NCBI GenBank assembly: GCA_003762715.1
Contig: RIBJ01000065.1
Coordinates: 1 to 42,337, forward strand
Reading direction: 5' to 3'
Source: Muribaculaceae bacterium Isolate-104 (HZI)
GTDB lineage: Bacteria > Bacteroidota > Bacteroidia > Bacteroidales > Muribaculaceae
Length of the DNA stretch: 42,337 bases
Of this stretch, positions 31,482-39,768 are shown one piece after another (position 1 is the first letter of the stretch; every line of letters begins with the position of its first letter). Under the pieces are notes generated by a model. That model made no database searches, had not been told where the DNA came from, and saw only the letters and a list, made by a program, of their open reading frames with translations. The position numbers and the translations under genes were made by a program.

Positions 31482-32279
31482 TTATTGTCTTATTTCTATG
31501 AGTTCTATGTCAAACCTCAGGGCGCTGCCTCCGGGTATCACTCCGGGAAAGCCTTCTTCGCCGTAGGCGAGGGGGGCGGGGATGTACAGCGTTGATTTGT
31601 CACCGACCTGCATTGCGGCAAGTCCTGTGCGCATTCCCGGCACAAGCGAGTCGTATTCGAGAGCCGCCGGTTCTGAGCCGGTGGAGTCAAACACGGTTCC
31701 GTCGCTCAGGGTGGCCGTGTATGCCACCAGAACGGTAGAGCCGGGAGCCGGAGTGGCTCCGGAGCCTCGGCTTACGGGAATTAGTACTACTCCGCCGTCA
31801 AGAATGCGTGCGTCGGGCGAGGATGCGGCTTTTTTCATGAATGCGGCTTCGGTGTCCGGGTCGGCAGTGGCGGCGCGCGGGTTCATCGCGTCGGCATATG
31901 CTTTTTCAAGGGTCTGCTGTGCCTGCCGGGCAGGCATAGGGGGCAGTTCACCTTGTATATACGCGCACAATAGGGCAATGATTTTTGAAGGCTCAATGCC
32001 GAGAGCCAAAGAGCCGAAATCGCGGCTGATGATTCTGCTGACACTCTCGCCGACAAGAACCGCGCGGGCGTATTGTACCAGCGTGGAGTCGGAGGCTCCG
32101 TCCCTTAGGCCTTTTGCGAATATGTGACCGGGAGTGCCGGCGGAGTTCGGCTCTATGACCGGGTAAAGGTACGATGCGACTGCATGTTCCACCGAGTCGG
32201 TGTGTGTATCGGCAGTCCGGGCGTGAGCCGGAGAGAGCCACGCCCATAGAATCACGGCGATTGCGGCTGCAAGCCTCAT
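31482..32279 (-). CDS. FKBP-type peptidyl-prolyl isomerase, exported
   Basis: About 265 residues from the ATG at 32279, starting MRLAAAIAVILWAWLSPAHA, a signal peptide without lipobox, so a periplasmic protein. The N-terminal half resembles the dimerisation domain of Mip-like proteins. The FKBP domain has the altered core VLVAYTATLSDGTVFDSTGSEPAALEYDSLVPGMRTGL and YIPAPLAYGEEGFPGVIPGGSALRFDIELIEI. Active-site residues are less conserved than in the two neighbours, so activity may be weaker or chaperone-like. The frame continues upstream to 32393, but that part is the shadow of the preceding gene. The start overlaps the preceding stop (ATGA). Confidence 0.88.
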   Translation of the reverse strand: MRLAAAIAVILWAWLSPAHARTADTHTDSVEHAVASYLYPVIEPNSAGTPGHIFAKGLRDGASDSTLVQYARAVLVGESVSRIISRDFGSLALGIEPSKIIALLCAYIQGELPPMPARQAQQTLEKAYADAMNPRAATADPDTEAAFMKKAASSPDARILDGGVVLIPVSRGSGATPAPGSTVLVAYTATLSDGTVFDSTGSEPAALEYDSLVPGMRTGLAAMQVGDKSTLYIPAPLAYGEEGFPGVIPGGSALRFDIELIEIRQ

Positions 32280-32902
32280 TTGCCGAGAACCTTTATCAGC
32301 TCTACCTCGAATATGAGGGTTGAGTCGGGTCCTATTGCCGCGCCTGCGCCGTTGGGACCGTATGCGAGTGCAGAGGGTATGAAGAGTTTCCATTTGGCTC
32401 CTTCTTTCATCATCTGCAGGGCTTCTACCCAGCCGGGAATAACCTGAGTGACACCGAAGGTGGCGGGTTCGCCGCGCTCTACGGAGCTGTCAAACACAGT
32501 GCCGTCAATCAGCGAGCCGGTGTAGTGAACCATAACGCGGTCATCGCGGGTGGGCATGGGACCGTTGCCCTCTTTCACCACTTCGTACTGGAGCCCGGAG
32601 GGGGTTGTCTTTACTTGTTCGCGTTTGCCATTCTCGGCGAGGAAAGCTTCGCCGGCGGCTTTGTTTACCTTGCCCATTTCGGCGGCTGCCGCGCGCTGTC
32701 GTTCTTCCATTTCGGTGAAGAATTTTCTGATTTCTTCCTTAGCCTCGTCGTATGTCATGCGGGGAGTCTCGCCAGAGAAAACGGCTGCAACTCCGTCGGC
32801 AAAGTCTTTTACGTTAATCTTCTCAATGCCGCTGCTGCGGAAATTGTTTCCCATGCTCAGTCCGAGAGCGTAGCTGATGCGGTCTAATTCTTTATTTTCC
32901 AT
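32276..32902 (-). CDS. FKBP-type peptidyl-prolyl isomerase, FklB-like, cytoplasmic
   Basis: 208 residues without signal peptide. The N-terminal part (MENKELDRISYALGLSMGNNF...) is the FklB/Mip dimerisation domain. The FKBP core is VMVHYTGSLIDGTVFDSSVERGEPATFGVTQVIPGWVEALQMM and FIPSALAYGPNGAGAAIGPDSTLIFEVELIKV, with all usual active-site residues. It is the first gene of the FKBP operon. A TACCTTTG box at 32955-32948 on the minus strand is a likely promoter element. Confidence 0.94.
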   Translation of the reverse strand: MENKELDRISYALGLSMGNNFRSSGIEKINVKDFADGVAAVFSGETPRMTYDEAKEEIRKFFTEMEERQRAAAAEMGKVNKAAGEAFLAENGKREQVKTTPSGLQYEVVKEGNGPMPTRDDRVMVHYTGSLIDGTVFDSSVERGEPATFGVTQVIPGWVEALQMMKEGAKWKLFIPSALAYGPNGAGAAIGPDSTLIFEVELIKVLGK

Positions 32903-32947
32903 CTGATTCGTGTTTTTTTAGTTAAAAGTCAGTGGCTTTTGAAACTG

Positions 32948-32980
32948 CAAAGGTATGCCAAATATCTGTCACCGGGTCAA
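32948..32980 (-). promoter_or_regulatory. Candidate promoter of the FKBP operon
   Basis: On the minus strand TACCTTTG (32955-32948) fits TAnnTTTG. The -33-like TTG (32980-32978) is 22 bases upstream, slightly far. Confidence 0.5.
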
Positions 32981-33125
32981 TAATTTGTAAAAAAAATATT
33001 AAACGTCGCAATGGTCAGTCTCTTTGAGTGTTTCGAGGTGTCGGAAGTATAACAACCAGAAGGGGTATAAGTTGGAGCGCGATAGCCGGGATTCGACAAA
33101 GAAGTTAATGAAAAATCGCGTATAT

Positions 33126-33157
33126 TTTGCGCTTTTCATGGCAAAAGTCTATTTTTG
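33126..33157 (+). promoter_or_regulatory. Promoter of pyrH-frr
   Basis: TTTG (33126-33129), a 20-base spacer and TATTTTTG (33150-33157) match the Bacteroidetes consensus. The pyrH ATG is 19 bases beyond the box. Confidence 0.75.
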
Positions 33158-33175
33158 TAAAAAAACTGACAACAG

Positions 33176-33886
33176 ATGAGAAGCAAATACAACAGAGTAC
33201 TGCTCAAACTGAGCGGGGAGTCTCTTGCCGGCGCCAAGGGTACCGGCATTGACACAGAGCGTCTTGGTGATTATGCCCGTCAGATAACGGAGATTGCGCA
33301 GAGTGGTGTGCAGGTAGCCATAGTTATCGGCGGCGGCAATATTTTCCGTGGTCTAAGCGGAGCCGCAAAAGGTTTTGACCGAGTCAAGGGCGACCAGATG
33401 GGTATGCTTGCGACGGTAATCAATTCTCTGGCGCTCAGTTCGGCTCTTGAGGCGGAGGGGCAGCCGGCAAAGGTGTTCACGGCGATAAACATGTTTCCTG
33501 TGGGCGAGCACTACAGCAAATGGAAGGCTATAGAGGCTCTTAATGACGGCTGTGTGGCTATCATAGCGGGCGGTACAGGCAATCCGTTTTTCACCACAGA
33601 CACCGGCAGCGCTCTGCGCGGCATAGAGGTCGAGGCGGATGTGATGCTCAAGGGCACCCGTGTGGACGGCATATATACGGCAGACCCCGAAAAAGACCCG
33701 ACGGCGACAAAGTTCAGCGAAATAAGCTACGACGAGGTGTACACCCGCGGGCTCAAGGTTATGGACCTCACCGCGACAGCGCTTTGCAAAGAGAACGGTC
33801 TGCCTATAGTTGTGTTTGACATGGATACGGTGGGCAATCTTGCTAAGGTTATAGCCGGAGAGCCTATCGGCACATTGGTATATTGA
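33176..33886 (+). CDS. pyrH: UMP kinase
   Basis: Phosphorylates UMP to UDP; a hexameric cytoplasmic enzyme of the amino-acid-kinase fold, unlike eukaryotic UMP kinase. The 236-residue product has RVLLKLSGESLAG at the start, the glycine-rich IVIGGGNIFRG, a nucleotide site in IIAGGTGNPFFTTDT, and the VDGIYTADPEKDPTATKF segment of this family. It is followed by frr after 18 bases, a linkage found in many bacteria. Confidence 0.97.
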   Translation: MRSKYNRVLLKLSGESLAGAKGTGIDTERLGDYARQITEIAQSGVQVAIVIGGGNIFRGLSGAAKGFDRVKGDQMGMLATVINSLALSSALEAEGQPAKVFTAINMFPVGEHYSKWKAIEALNDGCVAIIAGGTGNPFFTTDTGSALRGIEVEADVMLKGTRVDGIYTADPEKDPTATKFSEISYDEVYTRGLKVMDLTATALCKENGLPIVVFDMDTVGNLAKVIAGEPIGTLVY

Positions 33887-33904
33887 TTAAATAACGATTA
33901 TATT

Positions 33905-34462
33905 ATGGATGTAAAAGATTATCTGACCCCTGCGGAGGAAAAAATGGAACTCGCGGTGGCGTATCTTGACGAATCGCTCGCGCATATCCGCGCAGGTAAG
34001 GCGAACCCCAAGATTATTGACGGCATAAAGGTGGAGTACTACGGCAGCGCCGTGCCGGTGAGCCAGGTTGCGAATATCTCTGTTCCCGATGCGCGCACAA
34101 TCACTATCACTCCGTGGGAAAAGCCTATGTTCAAGGAGATAGAGAAGGCTATCATCAATTCCGAGCTGGGCATTACTCCGGAAAACAACGGCGAGGTGAT
34201 ACGCATATCTATACCGCCGCTCACCGAAGAGCGCCGCAAGCAGCTTGTCAAGCAGAGCAAGGCGGAGGCAGAGCAGGCAAAGGTGTCTGTGCGCAACGCG
34301 CGCCGCGATGCCATTGACGGGCTTAAAAAGGCAGTGAAGCAGGGTATGCCCGAAGATACCGAGAAGGATGCCGAGGCTTCAGTGCAGAAAATTCACGACA
34401 AATATCTGAAACGCATCGACGATATTTTCGCCGCAAAAGAAAAAGAGATTCTGACAGTGTGA
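33905..34462 (+). CDS. frr: Ribosome recycling factor
   Basis: Splits the post-termination ribosome together with EF-G. 185 residues, normal length. Typical segments are [49 protein letters not shown] and [37 protein letters not shown], which form the tRNA-like L shape. It is the second gene of the pyrH operon. Confidence 0.97.
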   Translation: MDVKDYLTPAEEKMELAVAYLDESLAHIRAGKANPKIIDGIKVEYYGSAVPVSQVANISVPDARTITITPWEKPMFKEIEKAIINSELGITPENNGEVIRISIPPLTEERRKQLVKQSKAEAEQAKVSVRNARRDAIDGLKKAVKQGMPEDTEKDAEASVQKIHDKYLKRIDDIFAAKEKEILTV

Positions 34463-34499
34463 TTCTTGCAGATGCAAGTCATGCAATGAAGTTTAATAT

Positions 34500-34533
34500 A
34501 TGCCCTCCGCTACTGTGTTTCGGAGGGCATTTA
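34500..34533 (+). terminator. Probable terminator after frr
   Basis: ATGCCCTCCG (34500-34509) pairs perfectly with CGGAGGGCAT (34521-34530) across an 11-base loop. Only three T residues follow. It lies between frr and the kinase gene and may also fold in the leader of the latter. Confidence 0.6.
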
Positions 34534-34550
34534 CAGATATATACAGCCGT

Positions 34551-35438
34551 ATGAAGGAAAAAGTTGTGGTTGGTATAGGCGAGGTGCTGTGGGATGAATT
34601 GCCTGACGGTAAGAAACTTGGCGGCGCTCCTGCCAATTTTGCGTACCATGTGTCGCAGTTCGGATTTGACAGCATGGTGGTCAGTGCAGTCGGCGATGAC
34701 CGTAGTGGAGCCGAGATAGTGGAGCTGTTTGGCGACAAGGGGCTTGAGGGTCTGCTTGCCACGGTGGACTATCCGACAGGCTCTGTTGCGGTGAAAGTGG
34801 ATGCCGCCGGGGTGCCAGAGTATGATATAAAGGAGAATGTGGCGTGGGATCACATACCGTTTTCCGAGTCGCTTGAGGCTCTTGCCGCAAGAACATGCGC
34901 GGTGTGTTTCGGCACTCTCGCCCAGCGAAGCGAGGAGTCGAGGCGTACTATTATGCGGTTTGTCGACTCTATTCCGGCGTCAAACAACGCGCTTGTGGTG
35001 TTTGATGTTAATCTGCGTCAGCACTATTATAGCAAGAAGCTGATAGAGGAGTCTCTGCGTAAGTGTGACGTGCTTAAGATAAATGACGAGGAGCTTGCGG
35101 TGGTGAGCGATATTTTCGGATTGCCGGGCGGCGAGCTGTCGTGCACGGCTCTGAAATCGGAGTTCGGGCTTAAAATGCTTGTGCTGACCTGCGGCACAGC
35201 GGGCAGCTATGTATATTCGGACGGAGGTGTTTCTTTTCAGCCGACACCGGTGGTGGAGGTTGCCGATACAGTAGGCGCGGGCGATTCATTTACGGCGGCG
35301 TTCATCTCGGCGGTTCTCAGCGGGCTGTCTGTGGGCGAGGCTCATGAGGTGGCAGCCGCCACATCGGCGTTTGTCTGCACAAAGTACGGAGCTATGCCCG
35401 AATTGCCCCCTCATCTTAAAAAGCGGGCCGGAAAGTAA
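34551..35438 (+). CDS. PfkB-family carbohydrate kinase (fructokinase-like)
   Basis: 295 residues of the ribokinase/PfkB family. The first signature region is GEVLWDELPDGKKLGGAPANFAYHVSQFG, and the second is DTVGAGDSFTAAFISAVLSG with the catalytic aspartate. The sequence resembles fructokinases, giving fructose-6-phosphate, but the sugar cannot be fixed by eye. The ATG at 34551 gives the family N-terminus (MKEKVVVGIGEVLWDE); the frame is open to 34500, where it runs through the upstream hairpin. A perfect palindrome downstream ends the transcript from both sides. Confidence 0.9.
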   Translation: MKEKVVVGIGEVLWDELPDGKKLGGAPANFAYHVSQFGFDSMVVSAVGDDRSGAEIVELFGDKGLEGLLATVDYPTGSVAVKVDAAGVPEYDIKENVAWDHIPFSESLEALAARTCAVCFGTLAQRSEESRRTIMRFVDSIPASNNALVVFDVNLRQHYYSKKLIEESLRKCDVLKINDEELAVVSDIFGLPGGELSCTALKSEFGLKMLVLTCGTAGSYVYSDGGVSFQPTPVVEVADTVGAGDSFTAAFISAVLSGLSVGEAHEVAAATSAFVCTKYGAMPELPPHLKKRAGK

Positions 35439-35460
35439 GAACTGTGTGTAAATACGCAAG

Positions 35461-35498
35461 CACAAAAACGCCCCGGAAATTTCCGGGGCGTTTTTGTG
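35461..35498. terminator. Bidirectional terminator, perfect 38-base palindrome
   Basis: The two halves, 35461-35479 and 35480-35498, are exact reverse complements without spacer (core AACGCCCCGGAAA). A runs and T runs at the outer ends make it a terminator in both directions. It separates the kinase (plus) from the oxalate operon (minus), which converge here. Confidence 0.92.
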
Positions 35499-35517
35499 TT
35501 ATTGTGTGGTTTTGGGG

Positions 35518-36495
35518 TCAGCAGAAGCCGCCTTTCAGCGCCAGGTCGGTAAGCCATATCCACAGTGGGCAGAAGCCGATGAACAGAATTACGGACAGGG
35601 TAAGGGATGAGGTGCCGGTTGCCACATAGGTGTTGTATTCGTCGGCGATTATTATGCCGGAGAACGCCGGTGGAAGTGCGGCTGCTACAACAAGCATCTT
35701 GAGGTTGAGAGGGTCCATGTGGAAGAGCAGTCCGAGAATCAGCACTACCGCAGGCATCATTACCATCTTCATTATTGAACCGAGTACAGCCTGCCAGTTG
35801 ACAGTGAATTTTATGGCAGCGAGAGTTATGCCGGCAGAGAACACTGCCATGGAGGCGTTTGCCTTGGCTATGAGGTTGAATGACGGGCTGAGATAGTCAG
35901 GCCAGGGGATGCCGGCTATTACCCATATCACGGCGAGGATAGGACACCACGCCACGGGCTGCTCAAGCGCGTGGATTACAGGTTTCCAGGCGCTCTCCTT
36001 GCTGGTGCTGCCGGGATTCTGTTTTTCCAGCGAGGCGTTCATGAGAGACAGCCCCACAGGAATGCCGATGGCATTTACCACTATGCCTACAATCGCTACA
36101 ACAAGGGCAACAGACGGGGAGGTGCCGAAAATCGGTTCAAGAACGGCAAAGCCGAGGAATCCGATGGTGGGAGAACCGCTTATCAGGGCGCTGACCGCCG
36201 CGTCGGCTCCGGTGTTTTTCTTGAACATCCTGAACACGAAGTAGACAATCATGAAGCATGCCATTATGCCGATTGTTGAAACGAGTGTGAGCTTGATATC
36301 CTTGATAAGGTCTTCGCGGGTAGCCTGCACAATGGAAACGAACAGGGCTGCGGGCAAAGCGTAGTCAAGCACCACTTTGTTGAATTTTTTTGCGTCGGCT
36401 CCGGAAAAAATTCCCTTTTTGCCGGAGATATAGCCCGCGAGCATCACGACGATAATCGGGACTATGGCGTATAGTATTACGTGAGAAAGATCCAT
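35518..36495 (-). CDS. AEC-family transporter, probable oxalate/formate carrier
   Basis: 325 residues, almost wholly hydrophobic, with about ten membrane segments in two halves, as in the auxin-efflux-carrier (AEC) family. Examples are MDLSHVILYAIVPIIVVMLAGYISG and SGSPTIGFLGFAVLEPIFGTS. It is 20 bases after the oxalyl-CoA decarboxylase gene. The same neighbourhood occurs in E. coli, where yfdV (AEC family) stands with frc and oxc. Substrate (oxalate, formate or another carboxylate) is inferred from this context. Confidence 0.85.
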   Translation of the reverse strand: MDLSHVILYAIVPIIVVMLAGYISGKKGIFSGADAKKFNKVVLDYALPAALFVSIVQATREDLIKDIKLTLVSTIGIMACFMIVYFVFRMFKKNTGADAAVSALISGSPTIGFLGFAVLEPIFGTSPSVALVVAIVGIVVNAIGIPVGLSLMNASLEKQNPGSTSKESAWKPVIHALEQPVAWCPILAVIWVIAGIPWPDYLSPSFNLIAKANASMAVFSAGITLAAIKFTVNWQAVLGSIMKMVMMPAVVLILGLLFHMDPLNLKMLVVAAALPPAFSGIIIADEYNTYVATGTSSLTLSVILFIGFCPLWIWLTDLALKGGFC

Positions 36496-36515
36496 AAAGC
36501 GGTTATTTAACGGGG

Positions 36516-38258
36516 TTAGACAGTGTAGTCAATAAGAGGCGCCGGATTGAGGTAGCCTATGTGACCGCTCTCTTTGCCGGCGTCAGCGGCAAGCTGTACG
36601 TCGATGAGGCACGGTTTGCGCGAGGCTATGGCGGCAGTTAGCGCGGCGGAGAGGTCGGCAGGTGTTGCCACCCGGTAGCTGTCGGCTCCGAATGCCTTGC
36701 CTATGAGGTCGTACTGCGCGTTTATGTCAAGGGTGGTCGGCGCGGGCGCGTCGCCGCCTGACGGGTTTACACCGATACCGTTGTATATGCCTCCGTTGTT
36801 GAACACCAGTACGGTTACCGGCAGTTTGTAGCGGCAGATTGTGGCGAAGTCCATGCCGGAGAATCCGAAAGCGGAGTCGCCCTCTATTGCCACAACGCTT
36901 TTTCCGGTAGCCACGGCGGCTCCTACGGCGGAGCCCATGCCCATGCCCATTATGGACCATGTGGCGCAGTCAACTCTGTGGCGCGGCAGGAACATGTCTA
37001 CAGAATCGCGGGTGTCGTCAAGGGTATTGGCACCTTCGTTTATCAGGATTACATCGGGGTTTGATTCGAGAATGGGTTTTACAGCCGAGAGCGCGCTCCA
37101 GTGGTTCATGGGGCTGAGTTTTGCCGCATCTGCAAGCCGAGCCTGGAATTTGGCGTTCTTGACTTTGGTTTCAGCCTGCAGCGAGGCGAGCCAAGCAGGG
37201 TCGGCTGACATGGTTTTTCCTTTCAGCGCCTGAAGAATCATCGACAGCGATTCGCCCATGTCGCCTACTACCGGTGCTGCAACAGGCACATTGCGGTCAA
37301 TTTCCATCGGCTCGACCTCGAGCTGTATGAATTTGCCCTCTTTGTTCCATTTTCCTTTGCCGAACGACAGCATCCAGTTGATTCTTGCTCCGATTACCAT
37401 AACCACATCTGCCTGCTCCATGATTGTTGAGCGGCAGCTGAGGGCGCTCAGCTCGCCGTTGTCGGGGAGAAGCCCTTTTGCCATGGACATTGACAGGTAA
37501 GGTATGCGGTATGTTTCTACAAGGGTTTTCACGAGGTTGTCCACCTGAGCGTATGCTGCGCCTTTGCCAAAAAGTATAGCTGGGCGCTTAGCGGAGGCGA
37601 GCAGTTCCACGGCGCGGTTTACAGCTTCGGCGGTAGGGGCTGTCGGCGAGGCTATGTCAACAGGTTCGAAGAACAGGGCTTCGGCGTCTGCGGCGTTCAT
37701 CACCTCGGCAAGAGCCGGAGTTGTCATGTCGATGTACACACCGCCGGGACGTCCGCTCACAGCCGCTCTGTAGGCGCGCGCCACCGCTGCGGGAATGTCT
37801 TTGGCGTAGGAGCAACGGAAGGCTGCCTTTACAAGCGGGCGCGCGGTGTTGAGCTGGTCAAGCTGTTCGTATGTGCCCACATTCATGTCTACCATTGTCG
37901 GGTCGGAGGCTCCGGAAATCTGAATCATGGGGTAGCAGTTGACAGTGGCGTTTGCCGTGGCGGTGAGCCCGTTCATGAAGCCGAGTGATGACACGGTGAG
38001 AAGAACGCCCGGCTTTTTGGTGAGAAAACCGTGTGTAGCGGCTGCCATGCCTGCCTGCTGCTCAAAGCGGAAGCCGTAGTAGTTGATGCCTATTTTCTGC
38101 ATGGCGTATGCGGCTTCGGTCACCGGAATGCCGACAAGCCCGTACACATCCATTAGCCCGAGGCGTTTCAATGATTCGGCAAGAATGTACATTCCGGTCA
38201 CCTGCTCCGGAAATTTCGGAGCAGATGCGGCGGTATTGTTGTTTGTGTTTGTAGTCAT
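36516..38258 (-). CDS. oxc: Oxalyl-CoA decarboxylase
   Basis: Decarboxylates oxalyl-CoA to formyl-CoA and CO2 with thiamine diphosphate. The 580-residue chain has the N-terminal VYGLVGIPVTEAAYAM with FRFEQQAGMAAATHGF (catalytic glutamate). SSLGFMNGLTATANATVNCYPMIQISG and NTARPLVKAAFRCSYAKDIP are close to Oxalobacter oxalyl-CoA decarboxylase. The C-terminal TPP motif is EGDSAFGFSGMDFATICRYKLPVTVLVFNNGGIYNGI. It stands 37 bases downstream of the CoA-transferase gene and belongs to the same transcript. Confidence 0.95.
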   Translation of the reverse strand: MTTNTNNNTAASAPKFPEQVTGMYILAESLKRLGLMDVYGLVGIPVTEAAYAMQKIGINYYGFRFEQQAGMAAATHGFLTKKPGVLLTVSSLGFMNGLTATANATVNCYPMIQISGASDPTMVDMNVGTYEQLDQLNTARPLVKAAFRCSYAKDIPAAVARAYRAAVSGRPGGVYIDMTTPALAEVMNAADAEALFFEPVDIASPTAPTAEAVNRAVELLASAKRPAILFGKGAAYAQVDNLVKTLVETYRIPYLSMSMAKGLLPDNGELSALSCRSTIMEQADVVMVIGARINWMLSFGKGKWNKEGKFIQLEVEPMEIDRNVPVAAPVVGDMGESLSMILQALKGKTMSADPAWLASLQAETKVKNAKFQARLADAAKLSPMNHWSALSAVKPILESNPDVILINEGANTLDDTRDSVDMFLPRHRVDCATWSIMGMGMGSAVGAAVATGKSVVAIEGDSAFGFSGMDFATICRYKLPVTVLVFNNGGIYNGIGVNPSGGDAPAPTTLDINAQYDLIGKAFGADSYRVATPADLSAALTAAIASRKPCLIDVQLAADAGKESGHIGYLNPAPLIDYTV

Positions 38259-38295
38259 TTCAATAATGGTTTAAGGAGTGAGACATGCGGTTGAA

Positions 38296-39612
38296 TCACA
38301 TTTTGCCCTCGGTGACGGGGGCGGTTGTGCCGTTTTTGGCAAAAGACGCTATCTGGTCGTCGGTATAGCCGAGCGATTTGAGCACCTCTTCGGTGTTGCC
38401 TCCGAGCGACGGGCATGGACCGTAAACCGGCTGGTAGTTCGACATTGTGAAGGGGCAGCCGACGGTGACAAATTCACCGATTTTCCCCCCCTGGTTTATT
38501 TTTACAAGGGTGTTGCCGTCGTAGAGGGTCTGGTCGCTCATAATCTCTTTTGTAGAGAGAACCGGACCTACCGGAACACCGGCGGCGCCGAGAATTTCGG
38601 TGACTTCAAATTTGGTTTTGTCGGCGCACCAAGCTCCTATGCGGGTGTATATCTCCTGTTTGTGGCGGTCGCGAGCGTCTGCGGTGTTGAAGTCCGGGTT
38701 TGTGAGCCAGTCTTCAAAGCCCATGGCTTTGCAGGCGAGCTCGAAGTCTTTGGCTCCGCGTTGCAGTATGACATAGACATAGTTGTTGGCATCGATTGCA
38801 GAGTCCAGGTTGTCAGCAGGCTTGCACTTGTAGGTCCAGCCGAGCACGCCGCCGCCTTCGATGTTGCCGGAACGGGGCACACAGTCTCCGAATTTGCCGT
38901 CGGGGTACTGCGGAAATTGCGACAGGTAGCCGATTTTGTCAAGAGTCAGCTGGTCACGGGTCTTGATTCGGCAAAGGTTCAGGCAGGCGTTGTGCATTGA
39001 CTGGTACACATACACGCCTTCTCCGGTTTTTTCTCTCTGGCACAGTGCCGCGAGCAGTCCTATGAGCAGGTGCATCCCTGTGTTGGAGTCGCCGAGCGCG
39101 GCGCCGCTTTGGGTGGGCACATTGTAGTCGCCGTCGTACCAGCCTGTGGTTGAGGCTGCTGCGGCTGTAACCTGTGCTATGGGTTCATACGCTTTCAGGT
39201 CTTTGTATTTGGACGAAACCGGAAAGCCTTTTATGGTGCCGTATATGCATCTGGGGTTGAGCGCGTGTACCGCTTCCCATGAAAAGCCGAGCTTGTCCAT
39301 TGCTCCGGGGTGCAGGTTTTCGACAAAGATGTCCGCTTCCTTGATGAGCTTGGTAAGTATCTCTTTCCCATCGGGTGTCTTGGCGTCAAGAGCTATTGAT
39401 TTTTTGTCGGAGTTGAGCTGTAGAAAGTAATAGGAGGGCAGGTTGGGGTCAAACTGCAGTTCCTTTCTTGTTGCGTCGCCCACGCCGGGACGTTCTATTT
39501 TGATTACTTCCGCGCCGAGCCACGCGAGCATCTGTGTGCATGAGGGTCCTGATTGTACTTCTGTAAAGTCTACTACTTTGATTCCTTGTAGAGGTGCTGT
39601 GTTCATAGCCAT
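38296..39612 (-). CDS. frc: Formyl-CoA:oxalate CoA-transferase (family III)
   Basis: Moves CoA from formyl-CoA to oxalate, giving oxalyl-CoA for the decarboxylase. The 438-residue product has the family III features VVDFTEVQSGPSCTQMLAWLGAEVIKIERPGVGD. The catalytic aspartate is in SGAALGDSNTGMHLLIG. A glycine-rich lid (VPRSGNIEGGGVLGWTYKCK) matches the loop of Oxalobacter Frc. Other family III transferases are possible, but the oxc neighbour makes the call firm. The start could be ATG 39612 or the in-frame ATG at 39606. A 9-base inverted repeat lies in front. Confidence 0.93.
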   Translation of the reverse strand: MAMNTAPLQGIKVVDFTEVQSGPSCTQMLAWLGAEVIKIERPGVGDATRKELQFDPNLPSYYFLQLNSDKKSIALDAKTPDGKEILTKLIKEADIFVENLHPGAMDKLGFSWEAVHALNPRCIYGTIKGFPVSSKYKDLKAYEPIAQVTAAAASTTGWYDGDYNVPTQSGAALGDSNTGMHLLIGLLAALCQREKTGEGVYVYQSMHNACLNLCRIKTRDQLTLDKIGYLSQFPQYPDGKFGDCVPRSGNIEGGGVLGWTYKCKPADNLDSAIDANNYVYVILQRGAKDFELACKAMGFEDWLTNPDFNTADARDRHKQEIYTRIGAWCADKTKFEVTEILGAAGVPVGPVLSTKEIMSDQTLYDGNTLVKINQGGKIGEFVTVGCPFTMSNYQPVYGPCPSLGGNTEEVLKSLGYTDDQIASFAKNGTTAPVTEGKM

Positions 39613-39624
39613 AATAGTATGTGT

Positions 39625-39661
39625 GTTATAGTTAATATTTTGTTTGTGATAAAACTATAAC
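39625..39661. promoter_or_regulatory. Inverted repeat upstream of frc
   Basis: GTTATAGTT (39625-39633) and AACTATAAC (39653-39661) are exact reverse complements with 19 bases between. The site lies 13-50 bases before the frc start, so it may be an operator of the oxalate operon or a hairpin in its leader. No TAnnTTTG box is seen on the minus strand here. Confidence 0.45.
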
Positions 39662-39703
39662 AATCCAGTGCCGTTAAAGTTGCTGTGCGGCAGTGAGGCT
39701 ATG

Positions 39704-39741
39704 AAAAAACGGCGGGCAGGCTGTGCAGCCGTGTCCGCCGT
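39704..39741 (-). terminator. Terminator of the branching enzyme gene
   Basis: On the minus strand ACGGCGG (39741-39735) pairs with CCGCCGT (39715-39709). An inner GGCTG/CAGCC stem sits inside, and TTTTTT (39709-39704) follows. It is about 30 bases after the stop of the gene. Confidence 0.85.
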
Positions 39742-39768
39742 GTGGTATTTCGGTCAAGGAAAGGAATC

